DNA of 64,000 bases from Acinetobacter sp. ANC 3781. GTDB lineage: Bacteria > Pseudomonadota > Gammaproteobacteria > Pseudomonadales > Moraxellaceae. The notes below the pieces were generated by a model. That model did no database searches, was not told where the DNA came from, and saw nothing but the letters and a program-made list of their open reading frames with translations. The position numbers and the translations under genes were made by a program. The stretch is taken from positions 124,001 through 188,000 of the forward strand of contig NZ_SJOH01000003.1 of assembly GCF_004331285.1 (NCBI RefSeq). Direction: 5' to 3'. Below, piece after piece: positions 24,042 through 31,786 of this stretch (its first letter is position 1; each line of letters starts with the position of its first letter).

Positions 24042-24149
24042 TTAATCATCTTTACCGCATTTACGGCATTCTTGGACATATCCACGCTTTGGGTCGTAAT
24101 CGAACTCATAAGCATGAAGGCAGAATAACTTTCGAAAGAATTGGAGCAT
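24042..24149 (-). CDS. 35-residue zinc-ribbon-like phage peptide
   Basis: ATG 24149 with a perfect-looking Shine-Dalgarno (AGGAG, 7 nt) to TAA 24042. Sequence MLQFFRKLFCLHAYEFDYDP then QECRKCGK: Cys, His and a CxxC suggest a small zinc-binding protein, like DUF1660-type phage proteins. The frame can be extended upstream in phase to about 24215 but the ribosome site favours this start. Confidence 0.65.
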   Translation of the reverse strand: MLQFFRKLFCLHAYEFDYDPKRGYVQECRKCGKDD

Positions 24150-24489
24150 GTGGATCTCCTGAATTTGGGTGGCGGCACCCGATTTCAAACCACTTTGATT
24201 AAAGGAAGCCGCCATAGGTGCCCTGATATTGCTTACACAGGCATTTCTCAGGGCATTAAAAATCAGTTATACGGTATTTCCAGATAACTGACTTGGTAGT
24301 GTTGTTTTTAATGGCTCACAACTGAACGTGTTAAGAGGTCGCCAGTCTCAAGTAATACCCACCTTTTAAAACTATATGGTTTCTGCAGAAACAAAAAAGC
24401 CCACCTTTCGATGAGCTTTAATATTTGGTCAAACCGTAATACGGCCAGTATAGTAAAACTATACCTTAGTCTTCGCTAAAACGAAATAC
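24150..24489. other. Structured non-coding block upstream of late genes
   Basis: No convincing gene. Palindromes: 24218-24254 (GCCCTGA...TCAGGGC), 24263-24293 (CAGTTAT...ATAACTG), 24380-24391 (TTTCTGCAGAAA), 24393-24420 (terminator), 24434-24444 (CCGTA-A-TACGG) and 24448-24464 (GTATAGT-AAA-ACTATAC). It lies between an unknown protein gene and the late genes, where lambda has pR' and the Q site. A late promoter with regulatory RNA, or an ncRNA, is possible (inference). Confidence 0.55.
24393..24420 (-). terminator. Intrinsic terminator after 24490-25041 gene
   Basis: On the minus strand AAGC-TCA ... TGG-GCTTTTTT: imperfect stem followed by six T. Confidence 0.6.
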
Positions 24490-25041
24490 CTATGCTCGCA
24501 TTTCTTTGTAAGTATTTTTCTTATACAACTCAATAGCCTTGGCTGCCTCATCAATAGCAGACTCAATAGCAAGTACCATCAGTTTTTCATAACCCTTCCA
24601 TGTCATACGATAGGTATCTACACCCATCTGATTACCGCTAATGCCTGCATAAGATAAACGACCTTTGGCGGTATAGTTATCTTCCAAATCTGGATCCAAG
24701 GCAAAATCCATAACCATGCGTGCAATCTGCCATGCCAAATGATACATAGCAATATGCTCAGGCTCACGCTTCTTATCTTCAGTCGCATTGGCCAACATAA
24801 TTTTAGCCAGGTGATTGCGCACATACTCATAATCACTTTCTGACTTACCATCAAACACAATCAAAGCTGTCACTGATTTGGCCAACTGGGTATCCATTGA
24901 AGCAATAGCACCCAAACGATCTTCATAATTCAAAGGCTTCTCCCCCGTACCACGAACACTCGGTTCATAATTGGCTGTCTTAGCAGAGATGCCACGAGTC
25001 AACCATTCAAATTGTTCAAACTTATCCGCTACTGCATTCAT
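24490..25041 (-). CDS. Phage protein of unknown function (candidate late regulator)
   Basis: 183 residues. Helix-rich; begins MNAVADKFEQFEWLTRGISA, with AMYHLAWQIARMVMDFALDP and a C-terminal helix MTWKGYEKLMVLAIESAIDEAAKAIELYKKN. No family recognised. It is the last early gene before the structured non-coding block and the late genes, the place where lambdoid phages encode antiterminator Q; I infer but cannot show such a role. Confidence 0.65.
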   Translation of the reverse strand: MNAVADKFEQFEWLTRGISAKTANYEPSVRGTGEKPLNYEDRLGAIASMDTQLAKSVTALIVFDGKSESDYEYVRNHLAKIMLANATEDKKREPEHIAMYHLAWQIARMVMDFALDPDLEDNYTAKGRLSYAGISGNQMGVDTYRMTWKGYEKLMVLAIESAIDEAAKAIELYKKNTYKEMRA

Positions 25042-25051
25042 CCCAAACCCC

Positions 25052-25456
25052 TTAAACTTCGCTAATGTCTATGTCGTGTACTGATTTCATCAAGTGTTTT
25101 TTAGATCTATAACTTGCTAACTTTCTTGTTGCTACCGACTTCACATCCTCAACAATCTGCACCCCATCCTTCAGGTATGTGAAATCTGCGTAATATCTCA
25201 AAGCAGGCTTAGCCCTCTTTTCACCTGCAATTTTTACTTTGGGTGCCAACTCAAATTTGACCTGACACTGTAAATCTTGAATTTCACCTCTCTGCATTTG
25301 CGCTGTAAGCTCGATATAGCGTTTGTATTCCTTTTGGCTATCAAACTTCATTCCATCCTTTTCAATCTTCACAGCGTTAAATTTGTTGCGCTTGGTGGCA
25401 GTCTTACGACCACCGCCATACTGTTTGCGATATTCAGCGAGTGAGATTGATGTCAT
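25052..25456 (-). CDS. DUF1064 protein (PD-(D/E)XK-like nuclease)
   Basis: 134 residues from ATG 25456 (AAGGA 9 nt upstream); ATG 25465 is the alternative. Matches DUF1064: FDSQKEYKRYIELTAQ, IQDLQCQVKFEL, LRYYADFTYLKDGVQIVEDVKSVATRKLASYRSKKHLMKS. The D...ExK acidic pattern (YADF and EDVK) suggests a restriction-like nuclease fold; family members are found in phage recombination regions. The C-terminus is short. Confidence 0.82.
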   Translation of the reverse strand: MTSISLAEYRKQYGGGRKTATKRNKFNAVKIEKDGMKFDSQKEYKRYIELTAQMQRGEIQDLQCQVKFELAPKVKIAGEKRAKPALRYYADFTYLKDGVQIVEDVKSVATRKLASYRSKKHLMKSVHDIDISEV

Positions 25457-25751
25457 TGGCACCATCCTTTTGATGCAAACAAGTCATGCGCTCCATATAT
25501 TCACGTTCTGCTTTCTCCACTGCGGCTTCATGCTCTCGCTCCCATTTCAAGCGCAACCACGTTGCTAGGGGTAATATGCAGACCAGAACAAGGCTGAATA
25601 ACCAAATAATCAGTACAAAAACAACTTTCCCGATTGTCTTGAAAGCACTGATAAGCTCATCACATGCATCCCATAGGTCGTAAAAAGAATCCTTTGCAAT
25701 TTTCTTTGTTCCATTTTTAAAACCAATTAGTGTTTTAAGATGATTATTCAT
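25434..25751 (-). CDS. Single-span membrane protein
   Basis: 105 residues from ATG 25751 (GGGAAGTGA upstream). One long membrane segment (VVFVLIIWLFSLVLVCILPLATWL) followed by a charged helix (KWEREHEAAVEKAEREYMERM). It overlaps DUF1064 by 23 nt and follows a 26-residue membrane peptide. Unknown function. Confidence 0.6.
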   Translation of the reverse strand: MNNHLKTLIGFKNGTKKIAKDSFYDLWDACDELISAFKTIGKVVFVLIIWLFSLVLVCILPLATWLRLKWEREHEAAVEKAEREYMERMTCLHQKDGANDINLTR

Positions 25752-25753
25752 AC

Positions 25754-25834
25754 TCACTTCCCCACCAACCAACCCAAGAAAAACCCCATCGCCATACAGA
25801 TGAGGCCCACAAAAACAGCCTCAAGATTACTCAT
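25754..25834 (-). CDS. 26-residue membrane peptide
   Basis: ATG 25834, overlapping the upstream stop by 8 nt and preceded by AGGTGA, to TGA 25754. The product (MSNLEAVFVGLICMAMGFFL plus six residues) is a single membrane helix with a GxxxG-like end. Tight coupling on both sides supports translation. Confidence 0.55.
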   Translation of the reverse strand: MSNLEAVFVGLICMAMGFFLGWLVGK

Positions 25835-26345
25835 GCTCACCTCGCAGGATTTCTCTCACCTCATCATTGAAACGAAGTGCTGTACCAAATGTGGGTAGCT
25901 TCTTTTGAGCCACTATTGATATTTTGCGAAGCATATTTTCGGCAAGGTTTCTTTGATCAACTAGATTTCGAATACACTGAGATTTATCCTGCAACTCATC
26001 CCGCTCTTTTTTCACCCCGATATAACAAGCCTCCATGTTGTTGAGTTGGGTTTTAAGGCTGTCGATTTCTTCCTGTTTTTTAGCCAGCATCATTGCCTGA
26101 TTTAGATTTGCTTGTCCGAGGGCATGGATCTCTAATTGGTGTTGATTAATTTTGGCCTGTTGGTCCTGCAAGCAACGAAAGACCTGCCAATACTTACTTT
26201 CAGGTTTGAAGTGTTTATCTTTTTGATAATAAATTCCCTCAAATATTTCTGAGAGCATTTGAATCTCAAATTCATCCTTGTCGGTGTAGTCAAAAAGGAA
26301 GTGTTCAATAAACTGCTCTCTTAAAATGCGCTTAGGCTCACTCAT
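25827..26345 (-). CDS. Coiled-coil phage protein
   Basis: 172 residues. A helical N-terminus (REQFIEHFLFDYTDKDEFEIQML) then a long coiled coil (about 60-130: DQQAKINQHQLEIHALGQANLNQAMMLAKKQEEIDSLKTQLNNMEA). No family recognised. Overlaps neighbours by 4-8 nt, part of the early operon. Confidence 0.6.
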   Translation of the reverse strand: MSEPKRILREQFIEHFLFDYTDKDEFEIQMLSEIFEGIYYQKDKHFKPESKYWQVFRCLQDQQAKINQHQLEIHALGQANLNQAMMLAKKQEEIDSLKTQLNNMEACYIGVKKERDELQDKSQCIRNLVDQRNLAENMLRKISIVAQKKLPTFGTALRFNDEVREILRGEHE

Positions 26346-26584
26346 CTCTCACTCACCTTTGTATTCGGGCTAATGTGATTACGGATATCGCTGCAATGGT
26401 TAGCTTCCAAACTTTTAACTTTCCGAATCTCATCGTTAAACATGGTTAAAAAATCAAATGCACCACCGCTTGCCACAACAAAATCTTGATGAACCTCTTT
26501 TACTGTGTAGATTGTCGTATCAACAGAGCCTGTGTATTGCACTTGATCACCAACCACTAACCCTAATTTTTCGATTAAGTTCAT
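26342..26584 (-). CDS. Small hypothetical protein
   Basis: 80 residues. Residues 10-50 (VVGDQVQYTGSVDTTIYTVKEVHQDFVVASGG) look like a small SH3-like beta-barrel; the C-terminus is unstructured. Overlaps both neighbours by 4 nt. Confidence 0.55.
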   Translation of the reverse strand: MNLIEKLGLVVGDQVQYTGSVDTTIYTVKEVHQDFVVASGGAFDFLTMFNDEIRKVKSLEANHCSDIRNHISPNTKVSER

Positions 26585-27060
26585 GCCACCACCATCCTTT
26601 GAATGCGATTTAATAAAGTTGCAGCCGGATTCACTTGCTCAACCATTCCGACACACGTTGCAGTAGCCCATGCACTCACTGCTGTAAGTCCTTTTAAGTC
26701 CTCATCCACTGCCTTGATCCATTGGTCAGATACGCCGGTCCAGCGTAACTTCAAGCCGTCACGCTCAACCTTGATATGCTTTGCGCCACTAATCACCTCT
26801 TTGATGCTCATCAACTTGTTAAATGACCATTCCATTTCATGCTCATGGATAGTTCCGTCATCAGCCTTGGCAGTCGTTTTAATCACAACATTCCAGATTT
26901 GCTTACGGTCTACACGATGAGCCAAAAACAACGGAACAAATGAACCCTGGTAAATCTTCACCAGGTCATCATCATTCACATCACGATCCAGTTCTTCCAC
27001 GTATTCAGCTGTGGATAGAATTTCCCAAGTTGCAGATAATTTTTGCTTTGTTTTTTTCAT
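26581..27060 (-). CDS. Hypothetical phage protein
   Basis: 159 residues, alpha/beta soluble protein with no recognised motif (IYQGSFVPLFLAHRVDRKQIWNVVIKT..., MVEQVNPAATLLNRIQRM). Four-nt overlaps with both neighbours show it is part of the replication operon. Confidence 0.55.
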   Translation of the reverse strand: MKKTKQKLSATWEILSTAEYVEELDRDVNDDDLVKIYQGSFVPLFLAHRVDRKQIWNVVIKTTAKADDGTIHEHEMEWSFNKLMSIKEVISGAKHIKVERDGLKLRWTGVSDQWIKAVDEDLKGLTAVSAWATATCVGMVEQVNPAATLLNRIQRMVVA

Positions 27061-27329
27061 GCGTTCACCCCTTTCAATTGAGTTGTTTTAACCACTCCCG
27101 CTTTTAAAGCCCACTGCATACATTTGTCGCAGCGGCAACCCAATTTTCTATAAGTGTCACTGGTGCCATGGTTTGTTTTATGGACTTGGATTTCTGCTTG
27201 TTTAATTTCCCCACCATTCGCCAAAAACTTAGCCATTTCGGTTTCAAGTTCAGCACGCAATTTGCGTTTGTCCTGAATGTATTTGGCTGATTCACCCACG
27301 TTTAGAAATTCTTGTTTTGATAGGTTCAT
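27057..27329 (-). CDS. Hypothetical protein with GCRCDKC motif
   Basis: 90 residues; helical first half and a C-terminal HGTSDTYRKLGCRCDKCMQWAL, the HGT...GCRCxxC pattern found in many phage proteins that may bind metal. Overlaps the methyltransferase and downstream gene by 4 nt. The frame has no other recognisable feature. Confidence 0.58.
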   Translation of the reverse strand: MNLSKQEFLNVGESAKYIQDKRKLRAELETEMAKFLANGGEIKQAEIQVHKTNHGTSDTYRKLGCRCDKCMQWALKAGVVKTTQLKGVNA

Positions 27330-28777
27330 GCGGCACCTCGATATTTCTCTTCGTGTTTGAAATTCGCTTCTACCAAAGCTTTAGAAAGGTCAGGCGGCAC
27401 TGAGTTCCCAACCATTCGTGTTTGCTCAGTTTTTGTTAATGAAATTTGCTGACCATGCTCGTTGGTACCATGAGTAAAAATGTATGAATCTGGGAAGCCT
27501 TGCGCTTTAAACAGCTCAACCGGTTGCAACATACGAAAACCAATATCTGCAATTTCATAATCCTGCTGTCCAATCGTGACCAATCCAAAACGATCACGTG
27601 TTGGAATTGTGCGTAATGGCTCATCTACTGAATTACCGTCTTTTTCATTGCCGTAAAATGCTGTTAAAAAAGCACGTACTTCTGCAAATTGATTAACCGT
27701 TGTGAGTGTATGTATTGGTTCGTCAAGATCCTGACCAATACAGCCGTTTTTCATTTTTGATAAATGGCTAACTACAAGTGAATTGTGATCTTTGGCTGTA
27801 ATTGTATGTACTGGTTCTCTCAAGCCACTACCAATCACACCTGTGTAGTTCTTGGCTAAAAAAGCAGAAATTAGCGCATGGTGACCACCTTTTGTTTGAG
27901 CGCAGATGGTTCTTAATGGCTCATCAATTGGCATTGAACGTTTATTAGATGCATTGGCACATTCTGTTAATACTGGTGCGATACCATTCACAACAAATGG
28001 CTTTTGATTATTAAAAACGAATTTCTTTAAGCCACCTGCAATACGTTCAAGTGTAGCTGTGGCCAATGGCCGTTTACGTGTAAAGATACTTGGGCAATCA
28101 AGTGACCAATCGATACATTCTGCTGCTGTGCGCCAAGGTTTCAAAAGTCCTTTTTGCACCTGGTTGGAATCAGGATGGGCATGTGTAGGTTCAGGCCATT
28201 TGATCGATAAGCCATCACGACGAGCAATTAAAAAGAATCGTTTACGAATTGTTGGTGATCCATAATCACAAGCACGTAATTCACGATAATCAACTGAATA
28301 ACCCTGACGTTTAAGTGCATTCACAAATGAATTAAAGGTACGTCCTTTCTGTTTTGGACAAGGTTTACCATCAGCACCTAAATCACCCCATGTTTTAAAT
28401 TCTTCGACATTCTCCAGCATGATTACTCGAGGGCGAACCTTTGCAGCCCAACGTAATGCAACCCAAGCTAAGCCACGAATTTTCTTTTCAACTGGCTTGC
28501 TTCCCTTCGCTTTAGAAAAGTGTTTGCAATCTGGTGATAACCAAACAAGGCCTACTGGTTGATTTCCAGTGACTTCAATTGGATCTATATCCCAAACACT
28601 TTCACAATAGTGCTTAGTATCTGGGTGATTGATACGATGCATTGCCAATGCTTTTGGATCATGATTTATTGCAATGTCCACTGGTCGCCCAAATGCCTGC
28701 TCTAGACCAGTAGAAGTTCCCCCACCACCAGCAAAGTTATCAATAATTAATTCATGAGGAAGTAAGTTAAAATTCAC
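27326..28777 (-). CDS. DNA (cytosine-5) methyltransferase
   Basis: 483 residues from GTG 28777, which overlaps the loader gene stop as GTGA and follows a G-rich ribosome site; a longer frame to 28822 overlaps further. Motifs: SAM-binding FAGGGGTSTGLEQAFG (I), SPDCKHFS with the catalytic Cys (IV; Asp replaces the usual Pro), ENVEEF (VI), RKRFFLIA (VIII), then a variable target region and the final RMVGNSVPP (X-like). No restriction enzyme is nearby, so it is an orphan methylase, probably protecting phage DNA. Confidence 0.9.
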   Translation of the reverse strand: MNFNLLPHELIIDNFAGGGGTSTGLEQAFGRPVDIAINHDPKALAMHRINHPDTKHYCESVWDIDPIEVTGNQPVGLVWLSPDCKHFSKAKGSKPVEKKIRGLAWVALRWAAKVRPRVIMLENVEEFKTWGDLGADGKPCPKQKGRTFNSFVNALKRQGYSVDYRELRACDYGSPTIRKRFFLIARRDGLSIKWPEPTHAHPDSNQVQKGLLKPWRTAAECIDWSLDCPSIFTRKRPLATATLERIAGGLKKFVFNNQKPFVVNGIAPVLTECANASNKRSMPIDEPLRTICAQTKGGHHALISAFLAKNYTGVIGSGLREPVHTITAKDHNSLVVSHLSKMKNGCIGQDLDEPIHTLTTVNQFAEVRAFLTAFYGNEKDGNSVDEPLRTIPTRDRFGLVTIGQQDYEIADIGFRMLQPVELFKAQGFPDSYIFTHGTNEHGQQISLTKTEQTRMVGNSVPPDLSKALVEANFKHEEKYRGAA

Positions 28778-29532
28778 ACCCCACCCCCTACTCGCCCTAA
28801 ACGCTGATCCGCCCAGTTGCATTCAACTACCGTCAATCCACCTTGCTGGAATCGAGACCAAAGACGGTCTCCTAAATCTTTTTGAAGTTCAGCCAATGTG
28901 AAATTTGAAATCAGCATGGTTGGCTTCATTGCGTCATAACGTGCGTATAAAACTTTGTGAACAAGCTCTAAACGCTTATCCCGGTCATGCAATCCGTACT
29001 CATCCAGAATCAATAAATCGTATTGAGTGAATTCATAAATCACTGATCTTTCACTTGCGTCTTTGGTGTCCTTATCCCAAGCACGCATGATTTTTTGGGC
29101 CATCTCTTCGCTTGTGATATAGCGAACATACATACCCTTGTTGAGCAACGTGCGAGCTGTAGCGCAACTTAAATGGGTTTTCCCTACGCCAGTCTTACCC
29201 ACCATGACAAAGTTGTTTTTAGCGCCAATCAGGATGTTTTTAGCGTATGAGATTGATTGGTTAAGTGAGTTTTTCTGTCCTGCATGCTGAACGATGTAAT
29301 TTTTAAAACCTGATTCAGCGTGACGTTCTGGAAGCATGGCACCTGCAAAATGCTTCTCACGTACCATCTGATCAATTTCTTTCTGACGGTTTTTGTTTTG
29401 AGCTTCCACCAGGTCTATGGCGCATTGCGGGCAAATCTGATTTGGACCTGCTTGAACTTTTGCCATGTTGTGTTCAGCGCAGAATACTTGAACCTTCTGA
29501 AAACCGTCTGTAAGCAAAGCCATGGTATTCAT
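28774..29532 (-). CDS. DnaC-like helicase loader
   Basis: 252 residues. A zinc-binding N-terminus (CAEHNMAKVQAGPNQICPQC) precedes an AAA+ domain: GKTGVGKTH (Walker A), DLLILDEYG (Walker B), ISNFTLAELQKDLGDRLWSRFQQGG. It loads the host replicative helicase at the phage origin, equivalent to lambda P. ATG 29532 overlaps the initiator stop (ATGA). Confidence 0.9.
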   Translation of the reverse strand: MNTMALLTDGFQKVQVFCAEHNMAKVQAGPNQICPQCAIDLVEAQNKNRQKEIDQMVREKHFAGAMLPERHAESGFKNYIVQHAGQKNSLNQSISYAKNILIGAKNNFVMVGKTGVGKTHLSCATARTLLNKGMYVRYITSEEMAQKIMRAWDKDTKDASERSVIYEFTQYDLLILDEYGLHDRDKRLELVHKVLYARYDAMKPTMLISNFTLAELQKDLGDRLWSRFQQGGLTVVECNWADQRLGRVGGGV

Positions 29533-30467
29533 ACAAAATCCTCCGGTATCTCAACGGATGCAATCTCTCCTTGGAATTCAGGAATGTTGTTCCATGCGTC
29601 GTTGACGTTGCGGTTGTCTTGTTTTTCAGAAGTAGATTTTGGTTTTTGAGTAAACTTGCGTTTCATCCACTTCACAAAGTTTGCATACATCTGGCTGTCA
29701 GTAAGTTGACCTGATTTCAAACGTGGTTCGTAGTGAGCATTGATCTCAAGTAAGACTTGGTTGACCAGTTCTTGAGTCATTGGCATTTCGCCTGATCTTT
29801 GCAACCAAGAATTCAAAGAATGGAGATCAGGTGTCCAGAGATTTAAAACTGCATCGACTGAATTTTCTTGTGTGATTTCCTCTTTAAAGTTTTCTTTAAT
29901 ATTTTCTTTTAAATCTATTTCTTTTACAGAGTGACATTTGATGTCACTAGTGGTGGGTACATTTGATGCTACTGGTGTAGTAGCATTTGATGTCACTGGT
30001 GTGGTGACATGAGATGTAACTACATTTGATGTAACTACATGAGATGTAGTGACATTTGATGTTACTGCTTCAATAGAGATTCGATCATCTAGAGTTAATG
30101 TGTAGGCACTACTTTTGCCCATTGATTTGGTGATGCTGATTAGTTGAAATTTAGCCAAGTCAGCCATGCATTTGCGTACAGTTCTTTTATCCTTAATTCC
30201 AGTGATCTTCATTACTAAAACTTCACCCATGGCTTTTTGCTCAAGGTGAAATCCTTTAATGTGTCTATTCAAGAGAACGATGCATTTAATTGCATCACCG
30301 CTTAGTGCGGCTAAATACCCCTCATCACAGATGAAATTAGGTAAAGGTGAGTACCCCTCATCTTTCTTCGACATAGCTTGCCGCTCTAATTTTTTAGCAG
30401 TCGATGGATGCAACGGTATATCGTTGTCAATCTCCTGCCTTTGTGCTAAATTTGATTTCATGTTCAT
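29529..30467 (-). CDS. Replication initiator, O-like with DnaT-type domain
   Basis: 312 residues from ATG 30467 (GGAGAG upstream). The first 125 residues form a winged-helix domain (SPLPNFICDEGYLAALSGDAIKCIVLLNRHI, DKRTVRKCMADLAKFQLISI). A low-complexity Val/Thr/Ser/Asn stretch (about 134-178) is encoded by the iteron array. An AT-rich coding stretch and a DnaT-like ssDNA-binding domain (TPDLHSLNSWLQRSGEMPM, QMYANFVKWMKRKF) follow. It is coupled to the helicase loader gene. Confidence 0.85.
   Translation of the reverse strand: MNMKSNLAQRQEIDNDIPLHPSTAKKLERQAMSKKDEGYSPLPNFICDEGYLAALSGDAIKCIVLLNRHIKGFHLEQKAMGEVLVMKITGIKDKRTVRKCMADLAKFQLISITKSMGKSSAYTLTLDDRISIEAVTSNVTTSHVVTSNVVTSHVTTPVTSNATTPVASNVPTTSDIKCHSVKEIDLKENIKENFKEEITQENSVDAVLNLWTPDLHSLNSWLQRSGEMPMTQELVNQVLLEINAHYEPRLKSGQLTDSQMYANFVKWMKRKFTQKPKSTSEKQDNRNVNDAWNNIPEFQGEIASVEIPEDFV
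29931..30065. repeat. Array of seven palindromic iterons, candidate replication origin
   Basis: Seven 17-bp units with cores CATTTGATG or CATGAGATG start at 29931, 29956, 29980, 30004, 30019, 30034 and 30049. Several are perfect palindromes (GTGACAT-TTG-ATGTCAC at 29931). Spacings are 15, 15, 15, 24, 24 and 25 bp. On the coding side an A/T-rich stretch (about 29870-29930) follows. This matches the lambda ori layout inside gene O: iterons, then an unwinding element. Confidence 0.8.
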
Positions 30468-30494
30468 TTTCTTCTCTCCAGTCGAAGTGAATAC

Positions 30495-30525
30495 AAAAGC
30501 CTGATCCCCTCGATCAGGCTTTTTC
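30495..30525 (-). terminator. Terminator between RHH gene and initiator gene
   Basis: AAAAGCCTGATC and GATCAGGCTTTTT arms with a short centre. The stop codon of the RHH gene lies within the stem. It should limit read-through into replication genes unless antiterminated. Confidence 0.7.
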
Positions 30526-30789
30526 TTTGCCTAAATCCCTGTGAATCCCTTCCGATCCCTCTGCAAAGCTGATCTCAGTACTCAAATCCCTTACTAAAGC
30601 TCCTAATCCCAAGCGCTCAAAAGATTTTGCTTGTAAATTAAGAACATGCCACTCACCAACGATTTCTTTTTCGATAAGGAATGCTAGGTACTGGGCAAGG
30701 TCTTTACCTTTGATTAAAGCGAGTGTTTTAGCTCGCTCATGGATTTCGGGAGATAAACGAACATGTGTAGATTTCTTTTCAAGACTCAT
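30514..30789 (-). CDS. Ribbon-helix-helix protein
   Basis: 91 residues from ATG 30789 (AGGTGA upstream); the longer frame to 30834 overlaps the Cro-like gene. Residues 3-45 (LEKKSTHVRLSPEIHERAKTLALIKGKDLAQYLAFLIEKE) are a ribbon-helix-helix domain. It occupies the cII position between cro and O. Its C-terminal part contains EISFAEGSEGIHRDLG. Probable transcription regulator of early genes (inference). Confidence 0.7.
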   Translation of the reverse strand: MSLEKKSTHVRLSPEIHERAKTLALIKGKDLAQYLAFLIEKEIVGEWHVLNLQAKSFERLGLGALVRDLSTEISFAEGSEGIHRDLGKEKA

Positions 30790-30797
30790 AAATTCAC

Positions 30798-30998
30798 CTA
30801 TGCAACTTTGTGTGGTGAGCAATGTTTTGCCCATAATTTTTCAAGATTTTTGCCCATCTCGTATCCGAGGCGCTTACCACATAGTCCATTTTCTAAGTTG
30901 CTCACATAGTTTTGAGAGCAGTTAATTTCGTTAGCAATCTGGGTCTGGGTTAATCCCTGTTCTTTCAAATCAGTGATCTTTTTTTGCCATTGATTCAT
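30798..30998 (-). CDS. Cro-like HTH regulator
   Basis: 66 residues. HTH_XRE fold: LTQTQIANEINCSQNYVSNLENG. Divergent from the CI-like repressor over shared operators, so it is the Cro analogue that switches toward lytic growth. Good ribosome site (AGGAGGTTCC) just upstream. Confidence 0.82.
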   Translation of the reverse strand: MNQWQKKITDLKEQGLTQTQIANEINCSQNYVSNLENGLCGKRLGYEMGKNLEKLWAKHCSPHKVA

Positions 30999-31109
30999 GA
31001 GGAACCTCCTATAATTTTTATAAATATATAGGTTTTCCGATATTTATACAATAGCCAAACCGATTGAAATATGTATCAGAATTCCGATAATGTTAGTTGA
31101 GTTAGATTT
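30999..31109. promoter_or_regulatory. OR-like operator region with three operators
   Basis: Three imperfect palindromes with consensus TATCGG-N5-C-N-ATA (written on the minus strand) at 31027-31042, 31050-31065 and 31074-31089, between cro-like and cI-like genes. A leftward -10-like hexamer TATAAA is near 31010-31025. The same 16-mer occurs three times at 32302-32362. Repressor and Cro are expected to bind here. Confidence 0.75.
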
Positions 31110-31769
31110 ATGAGCACTCTGGGCGAAAACTTAAAAAAAATACGCAAAGCAAAAAAGGTAACTCAAAAGGAATTGGCCCAAAAATCTGGTGTCAAACAGT
31201 CAGTTATTTCCGACTTGGAAACTGGCAATGCAAAATCCACAGGTTCGATTTTAGAGTTGGCGAATGCGCTTGGTGTGACTGCTGAAGAATTAAAGAAAGG
31301 TGTGTTTGATGGAGAGTCTTTAACAAATGTGGTGCCTGTAACGGTGCGCATGGCTCCCGTTCTTTCGTGGGTACAAGCAGGAACAATGACCAATGTTGAA
31401 GCGGTTGATATGTCACAAATTGAAGAATGGCTCCCCCTTCCAGATGGTGACTGCGAAAAGTGCTTTTATTTAAAAGTGCAAGGCTTAAGTAATTTTCCAG
31501 ACTTCCAGGAGGGAGACTACATTCTTGTAGATCCGACCTTGCAATTTGGTGATATGAATTCTGGCGACATTGTTGTTGTTAGAAGATTTGATGATGCTAC
31601 CTTCAAAAAATTAGTCATTGAGACTGATGGCTCTAAATACCTGCAAGCCCTAAATCCTGAATTTAAACCCAATATTATCCCGTTAGATGAAAATTGTCGT
31701 TTTGTTGGCGAGGTTGTGGATTGCATACGCTACGTATATCGCGCAAAGAAAAAGAGTCGCAAAATTTAA
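31110..31769 (+). CDS. CI-like repressor (HTH-XRE plus peptidase S24)
   Basis: 219 residues. N-terminal HTH (LGENLKKIRKAKKVTQKELAQKSGVKQSVISDLETG). C-terminal LexA/S24 domain with an Ala-Gly cleavage site in WVQAGTM (near residue 89), catalytic Ser in VQGLSNFPDFQEGD and catalytic Lys in ATFKKL. It should self-cleave in response to RecA and so control induction of this prophage. First gene of a plus-strand unit with the membrane protein downstream. Confidence 0.9.
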   Translation: MSTLGENLKKIRKAKKVTQKELAQKSGVKQSVISDLETGNAKSTGSILELANALGVTAEELKKGVFDGESLTNVVPVTVRMAPVLSWVQAGTMTNVEAVDMSQIEEWLPLPDGDCEKCFYLKVQGLSNFPDFQEGDYILVDPTLQFGDMNSGDIVVVRRFDDATFKKLVIETDGSKYLQALNPEFKPNIIPLDENCRFVGEVVDCIRYVYRAKKKSRKI

Positions 31770-31786
31770 ACCAATAAGGGGGTTTT

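Noticed and set aside
28778..28822. Longer N-terminus for the methyltransferase
   Set aside because: It would lie wholly inside the helicase loader gene; GTG 28777 with GTGA overlap and a ribosome site is a better start.
29931..30065. CRISPR-like repeat array
   Set aside because: Units are 17-bp palindromes with 15-24 bp periods and no unique spacers, and lie inside a protein gene; iterons fit better.
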